From NCBI RefSeq assembly GCF_017603825.1, contig NZ_CP072014.1, positions 62,001-126,000 on the forward strand: a stretch of DNA of 64,000 nt. The letters are read 5' to 3'. Below are positions 36,848-46,000 of this stretch, one piece after another. Position 1 is the stretch's first letter; the number at the start of each line of letters is the position of its first letter. The position numbers were made by a program, and so were the translations under genes. This stretch comes from Arthrobacter crystallopoietes. Its GTDB lineage: Bacteria; Actinomycetota; Actinomycetes; Actinomycetales; Micrococcaceae. Under the pieces are notes generated by a model. The model was not told the origin of the DNA. It did not search any database and saw only the letters and a program-made list of their open reading frames with translations.

Positions 36848-38836
36848 ATGCCTGAGTCTGCCTCCGCGCGCAAAAGAATGCCAACTTGGGCGATAATCGC
36901 CGTCTTGTGCCTGTCAGGAACAACGGTCTCGCTCCAACAGACAATGGTCATCCCGCTGCTGCCGGAGTTCGCGCAACTGCTCACTGTATCCATCGACGAT
37001 GTGTCCTGGCTGGTCACCGCCACTTTGCTGACCTCTGCCGTCGCGACACCGATCGTGGCCAGGCTGGCGGATATGTTCGGCAAGCGGCTGATGATGCTGG
37101 TCTGCATCATCCTGATGACAGCCGGTTCCGTGGTGGCCGCGCTCGGCGGGGACTTCGCCACCATAGTTGTTGGCCGTGCCCTGCAGGGGTTCTCCTCTGC
37201 GTTGATCCCGGTAGGCATCAGCATCATGCGCGACGAGCTCCCGCGGGAGAAGGTTGGCAGCGCGATTGCCCTGATGAGCGCCACGCTGGGCATCGGCGGC
37301 GCCCTCGGCCTGCCCCTGGGCGGAACCCTTTACCAGCAGGCCGGCTGGGAATCGGTGTTCTGGCTTTCCGCCGTCGTTGGGGTGGCCATTCTCGCCGCGG
37401 TCTACCTGGTGGTCTCGGAATCCGAGGTGCGGACCCGCGGCCGGTTCGATTTCCTCGGCGCCATCATGCTCTCCATCGCGCTGACTTCGCTCCTGCTGGC
37501 CATTTCCAAGGGTGGCACCTGGGGCTGGGGCGACGAGCTGACCATAGCGCTGTTCATCCTGACGATTGTGGTCCTGGCGGTCTGGATTCCGTATTCGCTG
37601 AAGGTCAGCCAGCCGCTGGTCGACCTGCGCACTTCGTCCCGCCGGCCGGTGCTGCTGACCAACATTGCCTCCGTCCTGGTGGGCTTTGCCCTGTTCGCCA
37701 ACATGCTGCTGAGCACCCAGCAGCTGCAGCTGCCCGCTTCCGTGCCGCACGGGTTCGGGCTCGACCCGGTCACCGCCGGCCTGGCAATGGTTCCGTCCGG
37801 GCTGGCCATGGTCGCCTTCTCCCCCGTATCCGGCGCCATGATCAACCGTTTCGGCGGCAAGACTACGCTGATTGCCGGTTCCGCGATCATGGCCGTGGGG
37901 TACGTAGGCCGCGTCTTCGTCAGCGACTCGGTGGCCGCAATCATTATCGGCTCCACCGTTGTCAGCGTCGGCTCCGCGGTGGCCTACGCTGCGATGCCGA
38001 GCCTGATCATGGCCAATGTGCCGATCACCGAGACGGCCTCCGCCAACGGCCTCAACGCGCTGCTGCGCGCTATCGGCACCTCGACATCCAGCGCCGCCGT
38101 TGCAGCCGTCCTGGCGTCGGTCACGGTTAGCGTCAACGGGGGTGAACTGCCGGCCATGGAGGCTTTCCAGGACGTGTTCTGGATTGCTGCCGTGGCCTCG
38201 CTCGTCGCCTGTGCCGTGGTGTGGTTCGTGCCCCGGTACGAGGCGGTGCCTGCGGCCGAAGGCGTTCCGGTCGAGACCGCCGCCCTCGCCGTTACCCAGG
38301 CCGGCAACAGCGCGGAAACCGTGGTGCACGGGCGTGTGCTGCACACTGACGACCAGCCCATTCCGCACGCGGTTGTTACCGTCATGAAGACCTCCGGCGA
38401 GCCCGTGGACTGGAGCAGGGCGGATAACGACGGCGGGTTCTCCCTGGCGCTGCCAGGACCCGGCGAGTATCTGGTCGTGGCCAATGCGGACGGCTGGGTT
38501 CCCACCTCCAAGGTGGTCAGGTTCACCGGTACCGAACGCGATGCGCAGATCCGGCTGACGCAGCGGCTGACCGTCACGGGCTGGGTGCTTCGGGGCGGGG
38601 CCGCGCTGCCTGGCGCACTGGTCGCGCTCAGCGCACACACGGGCGAGTACATCGCCTCCACCAAAACCAACGACGCCGGCCGCTATGAGTTGCGCCTTCC
38701 ACCCACCGGCCGCTATGTGGTCACCGTTGTCGAACCCGACACGCAGTACACCCAGTCCCGGAAGCTGGTCATGACGGCCGAATCCTCCGTAGTTAATTTC
38801 GACCTGGTCGGCAAGGCCAGGGAAACCACGCTTTAG
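36848..38836 (+). CDS. DHA2-family MFS transporter with C-terminal carboxypeptidase-regulatory-like domains
   Basis: Drug exporter of 662 residues. The first ~480 residues form a 14-helix DHA2 carrier: TVSLQQTMVIPLLPEF in helix 1, ARLADMFGKRLMM in loop 2-3, GRALQGFSSALIPVGISI (motif C region). Beyond it come two tandem beta-sandwich repeats (about 495-660): VVHGRVLHTDDQPIPHAVVTV and TVTGWVLRGGAALPGALVAL, of the CarboxypepD_reg type. Such a fusion is unusual; the appended domains would sit in the cytosol if the carrier has 14 helices. The ATG at 36848 has AAGGA very close; ATG 36878 is an alternative. Confidence 0.85.
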   Translation: MPESASARKRMPTWAIIAVLCLSGTTVSLQQTMVIPLLPEFAQLLTVSIDDVSWLVTATLLTSAVATPIVARLADMFGKRLMMLVCIILMTAGSVVAALGGDFATIVVGRALQGFSSALIPVGISIMRDELPREKVGSAIALMSATLGIGGALGLPLGGTLYQQAGWESVFWLSAVVGVAILAAVYLVVSESEVRTRGRFDFLGAIMLSIALTSLLLAISKGGTWGWGDELTIALFILTIVVLAVWIPYSLKVSQPLVDLRTSSRRPVLLTNIASVLVGFALFANMLLSTQQLQLPASVPHGFGLDPVTAGLAMVPSGLAMVAFSPVSGAMINRFGGKTTLIAGSAIMAVGYVGRVFVSDSVAAIIIGSTVVSVGSAVAYAAMPSLIMANVPITETASANGLNALLRAIGTSTSSAAVAAVLASVTVSVNGGELPAMEAFQDVFWIAAVASLVACAVVWFVPRYEAVPAAEGVPVETAALAVTQAGNSAETVVHGRVLHTDDQPIPHAVVTVMKTSGEPVDWSRADNDGGFSLALPGPGEYLVVANADGWVPTSKVVRFTGTERDAQIRLTQRLTVTGWVLRGGAALPGALVALSAHTGEYIASTKTNDAGRYELRLPPTGRYVVTVVEPDTQYTQSRKLVMTAESSVVNFDLVGKARETTL

Positions 38837-38866
38837 CCGGAAGTTGCTTCGCCCGGGCTTGCCGGC

Positions 38867-39511
38867 CTACATGTCCCCGGTCCGCAGCTCCTCGGTCAGA
38901 ATCCAGAAGACCTGCCGCAACCGCTGGACGGCCGCGTCCGGTTCCTGCCGGCGCAGCAGCGCAACTGCCTCCTTCCACCCGTCGGTCCAGATGAAATAGA
39001 GTTCCTCCCGCTGGTAGAGGAAAAGGCGGCCCAGGGAACGGGCCAGCACATGCTCATTCACAGCACGCAGCTCATCGTGGTCCGCCGCATCAAGGATAAT
39101 GTCGATCAGCTCCCGCAACGTGGTGTGGGCGGCCAGCATGTCCCCGGCTTGGAGCTCGCTTTCCAGCCGATCGGCGGCTGCCGTCATGACCTCGACATCG
39201 TCCTCGCCCAGCCGCGCGGCTGCGCGTTCGAAGACCGCCACCAGGACAACTCCCAGCACATCCAGCAGCTGGACCGCATGAAGCTCGTTGAGCACGGCCA
39301 CCCGGCGCCGCTTGTTCGGCAGGCTTTCGATCAGGCCCTCGGTGATCAGCTCCGTCACCGCTTCCCGGACCGGCGTAATACTCACTCCCAGCCGCTCGGC
39401 CAGCTCGGCATCCTTGACCGGCGCCCCCGGCGGAAGCTCACCGGCCAGGATTTCGTCTCGCAGTTGCCGTGAGATTGCCGCCCGTCGCGTCGCGGGAACG
39501 TCACTGCCCAT
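38867..39511 (-). CDS. GntR-family transcriptional regulator (FCD type)
   Basis: DNA-binding regulator of 214 residues. I start at ATG 39511 (MGSDVPATRRAA) because AGGAGG precedes it; an upstream in-frame ATG would add a compositionally odd leader. Winged helix at 10-75 with LAERLGVSITPVREAVTELITEGLIE; the C-terminal all-helical FCD domain has DILGVVLVAVFERAAA-like and HTTLRELIDIILDAADHDEL segments. Convergent with the MFS fusion gene. A CATAT-N5-ATATG dyad sits 42 bases upstream and may be its own operator. Confidence 0.86.
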   Translation of the reverse strand: MGSDVPATRRAAISRQLRDEILAGELPPGAPVKDAELAERLGVSITPVREAVTELITEGLIESLPNKRRRVAVLNELHAVQLLDVLGVVLVAVFERAAARLGEDDVEVMTAAADRLESELQAGDMLAAHTTLRELIDIILDAADHDELRAVNEHVLARSLGRLFLYQREELYFIWTDGWKEAVALLRRQEPDAAVQRLRQVFWILTEELRTGDM

Positions 39512-39552
39512 GAAGGCCTCCTCGTCATCGTCGGCTGCCAATGGAAACGTCA

Positions 39553-39567
39553 CATATGGGTAATATG
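39553..39567 (-). promoter_or_regulatory. CATAT-GGGTA-ATATG dyad, candidate GntR operator
   Basis: A perfect 5-bp inverted repeat with a 5-base spacer in an AT-rich patch directly upstream of the GntR-type gene. Position and symmetry fit an autoregulatory operator; no other support. Confidence 0.4.
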
Positions 39568-39684
39568 GCGCATTTGTTGGCATCAATGCATTCTTCATCC
39601 TAACCTTATGAGACCTGCATCACAGCGTCGTGGGGCAGGGTCAAACTTCATTTCAGATGGGTGTTCGGCCCGGGGCGGGGTTGG

Positions 39685-39972
39685 ATGGACTTTGCCCCTG
39701 ACGCTCCGGACGGGACCAGCATGAACAAAAAATACTCGGCGTCGGCAGAAGCCAACAGCCGACACCCCCAGGACTGGGGCCGCGCGATGGCTGCGGCCAT
39801 GACGGACCTGGTGGAACAACGCCGCGAAGACGGCGGGCGGGTGGACCACGAAGACCTGTACGGCGAAGACCTGCACTTGGTCATCGGGGCCGTCCGCGAC
39901 GGCGTCGAAATCACGCTTACTTGGCAGCCCGAAGGCGAGCCGGAGGACGACAGCTACCGCCGCAACGGCTAG
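39685..39972 (+). CDS. hypothetical protein
   Basis: No family recognised. A 95-residue acidic product begins at ATG 39685 (MDFAPDAPDGTSMNKKYSA), and a GTG at 39661 and ATG at 39721 are alternatives. The middle (DWGRAMAAAMTDLVEQRREDGG) is predicted helical, and the end HLVIGAVRDGVEITLTWQPEGEP forms beta strands. It ends three bases into the 3' end of the convergent LacI-type gene. Moderate support from codon use only. Confidence 0.5.
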   Translation: MDFAPDAPDGTSMNKKYSASAEANSRHPQDWGRAMAAAMTDLVEQRREDGGRVDHEDLYGEDLHLVIGAVRDGVEITLTWQPEGEPEDDSYRRNG

Positions 39973-41033
39973 CCGCCCTGCGGACGCCGCACGATCCTGC
40001 CGAGCGCATACGGCGTCCGCACTACCAGGGAGGGATTGAGCACCTGGTGCTGCTGCGGCCCCTCGTGCGCCGGCCTGCCGGCCAGCACGTGGGAGAGCAC
40101 CGCGATGATGCGCCGCGCGGCGTCGGCTACGGGCGGGGCCACACTGCTCAGGCCCACGGCAGCGGCAACCGGAGTGTCATCAAAACCGACGACGGCGGGT
40201 TCCTGCTCCGGCGGCAACACCGCCCGCAGCTGGGCGAAAGCACCCAAAGCCAGCGAATCGCTGGCACAGACCAGCGCGGTGACCCCCCTCGCCAGCAGGC
40301 CGTCAACCGCCGAGGCGCCCGCCGCTACGTCGTCGTCCGTTGCCGTGCTCAGCTCGTTCAGGCTTTCGCCGACGCCGGCCGCTTCCATGGCACGGTGCCA
40401 GCCGGCCCGCCGGTCGTCCCCCAGGCCTTCGTCCGGCCGCCAGCCCAGGAAGCCAATCCGCCGGTGGCCCTGCTCAAGCAGGAACGCGGTGGCACTCTCG
40501 GTGCCGGCAGCGCCATCGATATCCACCCACGGATGGGCCGAGGCAAAGGGATCCGCCGTTCGGCTCCAAGGCCGGCCGAAGGCGGCGAAGGGAACAGCAT
40601 GCTCCTGCAACCAGGCTGTCCGCGGGTCCCCGGCATGGGTGCCAGTCAGCACAAAGCCATCCAGATCCGCCACGTGCAGCAGCTCGTCGATGTGGCGGAT
40701 TTCTTCCTCGTCATCACGCGCACTGTATAGCGTCAGACGGTAGCCCGCGTCCTGGGCGGCTTCCGTGAGTGCGTGGAGAAAGCGGTCCTGCACCGCGCCG
40801 TTGATGCCATCAGTAACGGGCGTCAACCGCAGGCCCAGGTCCATCGACCGGCGCGTGCGCAGCTGGCGGGCAGCCGCACTGGGACGGTACCCGCTCTCCC
40901 GGACTGCCTGGAGAACCCGTTCGCGGGTGGCAGGCTTCACCCGCTGCGGTGCGTTGAGCACGTTGGACACTGTCTGGCGGGAGACCCCGATGGACTCGGC
41001 AAGACTGACCAGAGTGGGCTTCTTCTGTGTCAT
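39969..41033 (-). CDS. LacI-family transcriptional regulator
   Basis: Sugar-responsive repressor of 354 residues. Helix-turn-helix at 6-27 (LVSLAESIGVSRQTVSNVLNAP) and hinge helix ATRERVLQAVRESGYRPSAAARQLR are classic. The effector domain includes DGFVLTGTHAGDPR and PAVVGFDDTPVAAAVGLSSV. It is divergent from the glycosidase gene, and a TGAACGTTCA palindrome with the AACGTT centre typical of LacI operators lies between them, so it probably represses that gene and itself. Confidence 0.92.
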   Translation of the reverse strand: MTQKKPTLVSLAESIGVSRQTVSNVLNAPQRVKPATRERVLQAVRESGYRPSAAARQLRTRRSMDLGLRLTPVTDGINGAVQDRFLHALTEAAQDAGYRLTLYSARDDEEEIRHIDELLHVADLDGFVLTGTHAGDPRTAWLQEHAVPFAAFGRPWSRTADPFASAHPWVDIDGAAGTESATAFLLEQGHRRIGFLGWRPDEGLGDDRRAGWHRAMEAAGVGESLNELSTATDDDVAAGASAVDGLLARGVTALVCASDSLALGAFAQLRAVLPPEQEPAVVGFDDTPVAAAVGLSSVAPPVADAARRIIAVLSHVLAGRPAHEGPQQHQVLNPSLVVRTPYALGRIVRRPQGG

Positions 41034-41156
41034 CGGGTCCCTTTTCTGCGGACTTCCGCGCTGGCTAACGCCGGCGTCCGTGCTGGCCGCTACCTAACCG
41101 CCGAGGACGGGTGTTGCATCGGAGGGGGTATCTGCCAAGATGTAAACACCACAGTA

Positions 41157-41166
41157 TGAACGTTCA
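41157..41166. promoter_or_regulatory. LacI-type operator candidate
   Basis: TGAACGTTCA is a perfect 10-bp palindrome whose central AACGTT is the usual core of LacI-family operators. It sits in the 246-base divergent region between the LacI-type gene (start 41033) and the glycosidase gene (start 41280). The rest of the gap shows no gene. Confidence 0.65.
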
Positions 41167-41279
41167 AATGAGGTGTCAATGACCAACGGGGAATGCCCAG
41201 CAGCTCCCTTGAGGAGCCTCCCGCCACCGCAGCAGCACCGGCACGAGGCCGGCAAGTACACGCTAAACAAGGAGCAGCC

Positions 41280-43166
41280 ATGGCTTTCCAGCAGCCCTAC
41301 CTGCACGATCTCACCGGCGTTTTCACCGCGCCTATCCAGGTCTGGAGTGACCAGCACGGCCAGATCCGCGGCGAGGGTGCCCAGGGTGCCTATTGCGGGG
41401 ATGACAGGGTTCTGGCGCGGGCCGTCCTCACTGTCAATGGCCACGAACCGGAATGGGTATCCACCCAACTGAAGTCCACCGAGCATGTGGACTTCATCCA
41501 TTTCATCCGCGTTCCCGCCAACGTCGCCGATCCCTTAGTGTCCATCATCCGAAGCCGCTCGGTTGATACCGGACGGCTCGCCGAGGCCCTGACGTTCAAG
41601 TCCGTACTGGACGAACCGGTGACGCTGGACGTGAAGATGGAACTGGTCGCAGACGCCCTCCCGATGGACCAGATCAAAGCAGGCCTGGCCCTGGCTGCAG
41701 GATCCGTGGCGCCGGAAGACCGCCGCTGGCGCTGGCGGGGCCAGGACACCAGCGCGGAGCTGACGGCGGAGGGGGCCGAACTGGCCTTCATGGGTAGCCA
41801 GGTAGTGCTCGGCTGGCGTATCACGCTCCAGCCGGGAGACGCCGTCGAGCTTGGCTGGTCGCTGGCCGTGTCAGACAAGGGCGCGCCGATGATTGCCGCC
41901 GGCGGTCAGCCGCTGCGGACTCCGTCCGTGGCAGGCGACCCGCGCCTCATGCGACTGATGACGCGCTCGATCAGCGACCTGAACAGCCTGCGGATCGCGG
42001 ACCGGGAGCGTCCGGCCCACGCATTCCTTGCCGCGGGCGCGCCGTGGCACCTGACCATGTTCGGCCGGGACGCCCTGATGGCTGCGCGTATGCTGTTGCC
42101 GATCGATGCCGCCACCGCCGCGGGAACCCTGCGGGCTTTGGCGGGACGGCAGGGTACGGACGTGGTGCCGGAAACGGGTGAGGAACCCGGCAAGATCCTG
42201 CGCGAAGTCCGCCGCAGCACCTTCATCATGGGTCCAGGCGGCACGGTCATCGCGGTGCCGCCTCTCCACTACGGCAACATCGATGCCACCCCGCTGTGGA
42301 TCATCCTGCTCCATGACGCCTGGCACTCGGGGATGCCGGAGGCCGACGTCAAGGCACTGCTGCCGCACCTCGAGGACGCCCTCGGCTGGATGCAGCACTA
42401 CGGCGATTCCGACGGCGATGGTTTCCTTGAGTACGCCGGCACTCCCGGCAGCGAGCTGGCTGATCATGGCTGGAAAGATACCGCTGGCTCGATCCGCTGG
42501 CACGACGGCACACCGGCGGCAGGACCGGTCGCGCTGGCTGAGGTGCAGGGATATGCACATGAAGCCGCTACCGTCGGGGCCGAGATGCTGGACCACTTCG
42601 GCCGGCCGGGCTCGGGCGAATGGCGGGCCTTTGCCTCCGATCTCGCTGACCGCTTCCGGGAGAAGTTCTGGTGCACCGACGACGCCGGCCCCTATCCTGC
42701 GATCGCCCTGGACGCGGACAAGAAACCGGTGGACTCCATCGCTTCCAACATGGGGCACTTGCTCGGCACCGGCTTGCTGAACGCAGACGAAAAGGCCGCC
42801 GTTGTGACCCGGTTGATGGATCCTTCGATGTTCTCCGGCTACGGCATCCGGACCCTGTCCACCACCAATGGCGGCTACTGGCCCACCCGGTACCACGCCG
42901 GCTCCGTGTGGACCCACGACAGCGCCTGGATTCTGCTGGGCATGCTCAAAGACGGTTTCGAAGACGAGGCGGCAAAAGTTGCCAGCGGCATGCTGGACGC
43001 GGCCGAAGGTTTTGACTGGCGGCTGCCGGAGCTGTTTTCCGGCGATCCGGCCGACCGGAGGTGGCCGCCCGTGCCGTACCCGGCGGCGTGCCGTCCGCAG
43101 GCGTGGGCCGCGGCATCAGCGGTGCCGATCGCACAGGCACTGCGCGGCTTCAACGTCCTTGGCTAG
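41280..43166 (+). CDS. glycogen-debranching-type glycoside hydrolase (amylo-alpha-1,6-glucosidase family)
   Basis: Cytosolic glycosidase of 628 residues. The start at 41280 (MAFQQPYLHDLTGVFTAP) has AAGGAG 5 bases upstream. The N-terminal ~200 residues are a glycogen-debranching N-terminal beta domain (GAYCGDDRVLARAVLTVNG, HVDFIHFIRVPANVADPLV). The rest is an (alpha/alpha)6 barrel with WHLTMFGRDALMAARML, TPLWIILLHDAWHSG, DGDGFLEYAGTPGSELADHGWKD and RYHAGSVWTHDSAWI. The neighbouring LacI-type gene implies sugar induction. Substrate could be alpha-glucan or another oligosaccharide. Confidence 0.85.
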   Translation: MAFQQPYLHDLTGVFTAPIQVWSDQHGQIRGEGAQGAYCGDDRVLARAVLTVNGHEPEWVSTQLKSTEHVDFIHFIRVPANVADPLVSIIRSRSVDTGRLAEALTFKSVLDEPVTLDVKMELVADALPMDQIKAGLALAAGSVAPEDRRWRWRGQDTSAELTAEGAELAFMGSQVVLGWRITLQPGDAVELGWSLAVSDKGAPMIAAGGQPLRTPSVAGDPRLMRLMTRSISDLNSLRIADRERPAHAFLAAGAPWHLTMFGRDALMAARMLLPIDAATAAGTLRALAGRQGTDVVPETGEEPGKILREVRRSTFIMGPGGTVIAVPPLHYGNIDATPLWIILLHDAWHSGMPEADVKALLPHLEDALGWMQHYGDSDGDGFLEYAGTPGSELADHGWKDTAGSIRWHDGTPAAGPVALAEVQGYAHEAATVGAEMLDHFGRPGSGEWRAFASDLADRFREKFWCTDDAGPYPAIALDADKKPVDSIASNMGHLLGTGLLNADEKAAVVTRLMDPSMFSGYGIRTLSTTNGGYWPTRYHAGSVWTHDSAWILLGMLKDGFEDEAAKVASGMLDAAEGFDWRLPELFSGDPADRRWPPVPYPAACRPQAWAAASAVPIAQALRGFNVLG

Positions 43167-43213
43167 CTGGCTGATGTCGCATGCCACGATTCTGGTCTGC
43201 CGCGCAGTCCACG

Positions 43214-43249
43214 CTGATGTGCCGGCGGGCTTTGCCGCCGGCACATCAG
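43214..43249. terminator. strong intrinsic terminator between convergent genes
   Basis: CTGATGTGCCGGCGG (43214-43228) and its exact reverse complement (43235-43249) form a perfect 15-bp stem with a 6-base loop, followed by TTTATGG. It lies between the glycosidase stop (43166) and the baeRF-like gene stop (43266), so it can serve both. Confidence 0.88.
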
Positions 43250-43265
43250 TTTATGGATAGGTTAT

Positions 43266-44396
43266 TCAGGATGCACTGGGACCGGTAGGCCAGCGCAGCA
43301 GCGCGGCCACCTTGGTCCCTTCCGACAACACACCCGAGGGCACGAGGGAAACCTTCGCGTCCGTCAGGGCTGCGGCCCGCACCATGGCTGCCGGCGCCGG
43401 AATGGTTCCGAGCACCCGGCCGTCCAGCGCGTTGGCCTTCTCCGTGGCGATCCACGGTTCCTTGTCCAGCGCCAACGCTTCATGGTCGCCGAGCGCGGCG
43501 TCTTCGAGGATCAGCCGTTCCACCTGGGCCTGTTGCAGTGCCGTTACCACATTGCCGTAGCCGGTTGTGGACTCCGGGTTGTGCTGGCCCTGCTGCATTT
43601 CCAGCCGGCTCAGAATTTCCTGCTGCTGCTGCGCCCAGACCTCTGCCACCAGCCGGGAGACTTCCTCCTGGAAAACTTTCTGGTCCGCGCCGCCGGTGCG
43701 GGTATGCGAATCCACCGTTGCTTCGATGGACCGGCTCGCTTCGGAGAGCTGGTTGACCACTAGTTCGCGTGCCCGGATGTCGCCGGCGACGACAAGCAGC
43801 CGGGGCCGGCAGGTACTGACAACGCGGTCAATGGCACCGGCGATCTCGTCCGCGTTCTTGCGCCAGATCTCTTCCGTTCGGTGCTGGCGCCTGCCTTGCT
43901 CCCAACCGCCGGTGGGAACCTTCTTCAGGTTTTCCTTCGAACCTTCAACGGCATGCTCCTCGGCCACCCCGTTGCGGCGGGCATACTGCAGCCGGATCTC
44001 GCCGCCGTCGCGTCCCACTTCGGCTACTACGTAGGGAAAGTCATCCCCGCGCTGCTTCATCAGCGGAACCAAATCCGGCACGCTGTCCACGGAGATCTTC
44101 TCCGGTCCCGCCAGCGGGCCGGGCAGGATCTCATTGACTTCAATATTGCCGTCGCGGACCAGCACAAAGCGGCTGACGGGGGAGGGCACGCCCGTTGCCG
44201 GGGAAATCGCTTCCTCGACGGCCTTCAGGTCCTGCTTGGAAATGCCTTGGCCCGAGAGAACTTCGCGGACCCGGTCCGGCAGGACGTCCCCGGCCCGCAA
44301 GGTGTCCACAGTGCCGGTACTGGCGTCAACATAAACGGTGGTCCACGGTCCGCTCTTTTTGAACAGTTCCGCGTAGGTATTGAGCTGCTCGGCCAT
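43266..44396 (-). CDS. baeRF / Rv2629-like protein (Vms1-type release-factor fold)
   Basis: Protein of 376 residues with an archaeo-eukaryotic release-factor-1-like fold, as in mycobacterial Rv2629 and the bacterial baeRF families. WTTVYVDASTGTVDTL opens the first domain; the middle region CRPRLLVVAGDIRARELVVNQL and the C-terminal L7Ae-like part VERLILEDAALGDHEAL plus GRVLGTIPAPAAMVRAAALTDAKVSLVPSG are visible. Related proteins act on stalled ribosomes or in hibernation, but the activity here is unknown. One-base overlap (TAATG) with the small gene upstream implies co-translation. Confidence 0.75.
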   Translation of the reverse strand: MAEQLNTYAELFKKSGPWTTVYVDASTGTVDTLRAGDVLPDRVREVLSGQGISKQDLKAVEEAISPATGVPSPVSRFVLVRDGNIEVNEILPGPLAGPEKISVDSVPDLVPLMKQRGDDFPYVVAEVGRDGGEIRLQYARRNGVAEEHAVEGSKENLKKVPTGGWEQGRRQHRTEEIWRKNADEIAGAIDRVVSTCRPRLLVVAGDIRARELVVNQLSEASRSIEATVDSHTRTGGADQKVFQEEVSRLVAEVWAQQQQEILSRLEMQQGQHNPESTTGYGNVVTALQQAQVERLILEDAALGDHEALALDKEPWIATEKANALDGRVLGTIPAPAAMVRAAALTDAKVSLVPSGVLSEGTKVAALLRWPTGPSAS

Positions 44397-44635
44397 TAGC
44401 GGTCTCCACCATCCTTTTCTGCCCTGTCAGCTTTGCCCTGCTGGGCATTTCTGATGGCGGAATCGTTCCGTATCGCATCGAGCACTTCGGGACTGTCCGT
44501 CTCGTCCGGGAAGGGTTCTGTCTCGCGGAATTCTTCTGCGTGTCCTGGTTTGCTGCCCTGGATCAGACCTTGGTCTTCATGTTTCATCTGGTCGTCCAGT
44601 TCGGAACCGTGCTTATTACTGCCCCGCTCTACCAT
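44396..44635 (-). CDS. small hydrophilic protein, partner of the baeRF-like gene
   Basis: Unrecognised 79-residue, highly charged protein (MVERGSNKHGSELDDQMKHE, then EFRETEPFPDETDSPEVLDAI). GGAAGGAG is 6 bases before ATG 44635, a stronger signal than the in-frame ATG 24 bases earlier. Its stop overlaps the baeRF-like start by one base. Probably disordered. The gap upstream (44660-44915) holds no gene. Confidence 0.65.
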   Translation of the reverse strand: MVERGSNKHGSELDDQMKHEDQGLIQGSKPGHAEEFRETEPFPDETDSPEVLDAIRNDSAIRNAQQGKADRAEKDGGDR

Positions 44636-44915
44636 GGTGATCTCCTTCCCACGCGGCATACCGCGCGCTGTATCGATCGGTAATCCTCACCGTAGCACCG
44701 GCTCCAACCCCGTGGAAGGGCCCGTCCCACAACCACAGGACCGTAGACAGAATCGGCAGAAAACGCCCGCGGCATGCCATGTTCCGGGCGGAAATGCGCG
44801 CCTGTGGAGGGACAATGTCGGGGTCGAAACCGGGAGCATGCGCCCGGCGCCCTGGCCACCTGCAGCCAGGACAACGACGGCGGCACGTTGCGCCGTCATT
44901 GTTTGGCATGCGGTG

Positions 44916-45938
44916 TTAGACGCCACTGCCCCAGGCCTCGGCCAGCAGCCGGTAGGAGTCTTCGCGTACCTGCCGGTCATAGGCGTAGGTGACGACCATC
45001 AGCTCATTGACGCCGGTGGCCTCGACCAGTTCGCGGAGCCCGGCTCTGACCGAATCAGCGGTTCCGACCGCCCCTGCGGAAAGCCGTGCCTGCACCATTG
45101 CGGCCTCACGCGGATCCCAGTCCACCATGGCGTCCGCCCGCGGCGGCCGGACCGGACGGCGTCCGCCGGTGATGATGTCCCGGACCACCTGCTGGTGAGA
45201 GGAGAACTGGAACGCGGCTTCCTCGGCGGACTCCCCCACCAGCACGTTCACTCCGGCGATCACGTACGGCTGGTCAAGCTGGGCAGTTTCGGCGTCGGGA
45301 TCGAAGTACTGCTTGTAGACGGCGATAGCCTCATGCAGCGATTCCGGCGCGAAGTGCGAAGCCACGGCAAAGGGCAGGCCCAGCTGGCCGGCGACGGCCG
45401 CCCCGGAGGTTGAGGAGCCCAGCACGCACATGGGCACCTGGGCATCCCGGGCGGTGAGGGCACGCACGGCCAGGCCCTCCTGTGAGCCGAAGAAGGCCTG
45501 CAGCTCCACGATTTCGCCGGCAAAGGCCTGACCGGAGGAGTCGCCGCGGCGGAGCATGGCGGCGGTGCGCGGATCGGTCCCCGGCGCCCGGCCCAGTCCG
45601 AGGTCGATCCGGCCCGGATACATCCGGGCCAAGGTGCCGAACTGCTCGGCGACTACAAGGGGCACATGGTTGGGCAGCATGACACCGCCGGAACCGACCC
45701 GGATTCGGGACGTGCGCGAGGCAGCGAGACTGATCAGCAGGGCGGTTGCGTTGCTGACTACGCCTTCGTTGTTGTGGTGTTCGGCAAACCAGTAACGCCG
45801 GTACCCAGCGGCGTCGGCAACCTCGGCCAGCCGGGCGCTGGTGTCGATGGCCCCCGCCACGCTCTGGCCTTGGGAAACCGGGGCCAGATCCAGCACGGAG
45901 AGAGGGACATCGGAACGGAGGGCAAAGGCGTCAGTCAC
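44916..45938 (-). CDS. LLM-class flavin-dependent oxidoreductase (MsnO8-type)
   Basis: Luciferase-like oxidoreductase of 340 residues, cytosolic. SVLDLAPVSQGQS at the N-terminus, YRRYWFAEHHNNEGVVSNATALLISLAA and VGSGGVMLPNHVPLVVAEQFGTLARMYPGRIDLGLGRAPG are the hallmark of the MsnO8/YhbW group. It differs clearly from the other LLM enzyme at 3155. No regulator or partner adjacent. Substrate unknown. Confidence 0.9.
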   Translation of the reverse strand: MTDAFALRSDVPLSVLDLAPVSQGQSVAGAIDTSARLAEVADAAGYRRYWFAEHHNNEGVVSNATALLISLAASRTSRIRVGSGGVMLPNHVPLVVAEQFGTLARMYPGRIDLGLGRAPGTDPRTAAMLRRGDSSGQAFAGEIVELQAFFGSQEGLAVRALTARDAQVPMCVLGSSTSGAAVAGQLGLPFAVASHFAPESLHEAIAVYKQYFDPDAETAQLDQPYVIAGVNVLVGESAEEAAFQFSSHQQVVRDIITGGRRPVRPPRADAMVDWDPREAAMVQARLSAGAVGTADSVRAGLRELVEATGVNELMVVTYAYDRQVREDSYRLLAEAWGSGV

Positions 45939-46000
45939 CCGGCGATCTTACCGGCGGAACCAATCGGCCGGGTGCTGCCCGCCGCTGCTGTTACAGCGAA

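Noticed and set aside
35662-37293. 543-residue form of the M4 protease
   Set aside because: The added N-terminal part overlaps the divergent MFS gene and lacks a ribosome site; ATG 36726 has AAGGAGG.
41871-42917. 348-codon minus-strand frame
   Set aside because: Antisense shadow of the glycosidase gene with no recognisable motif.
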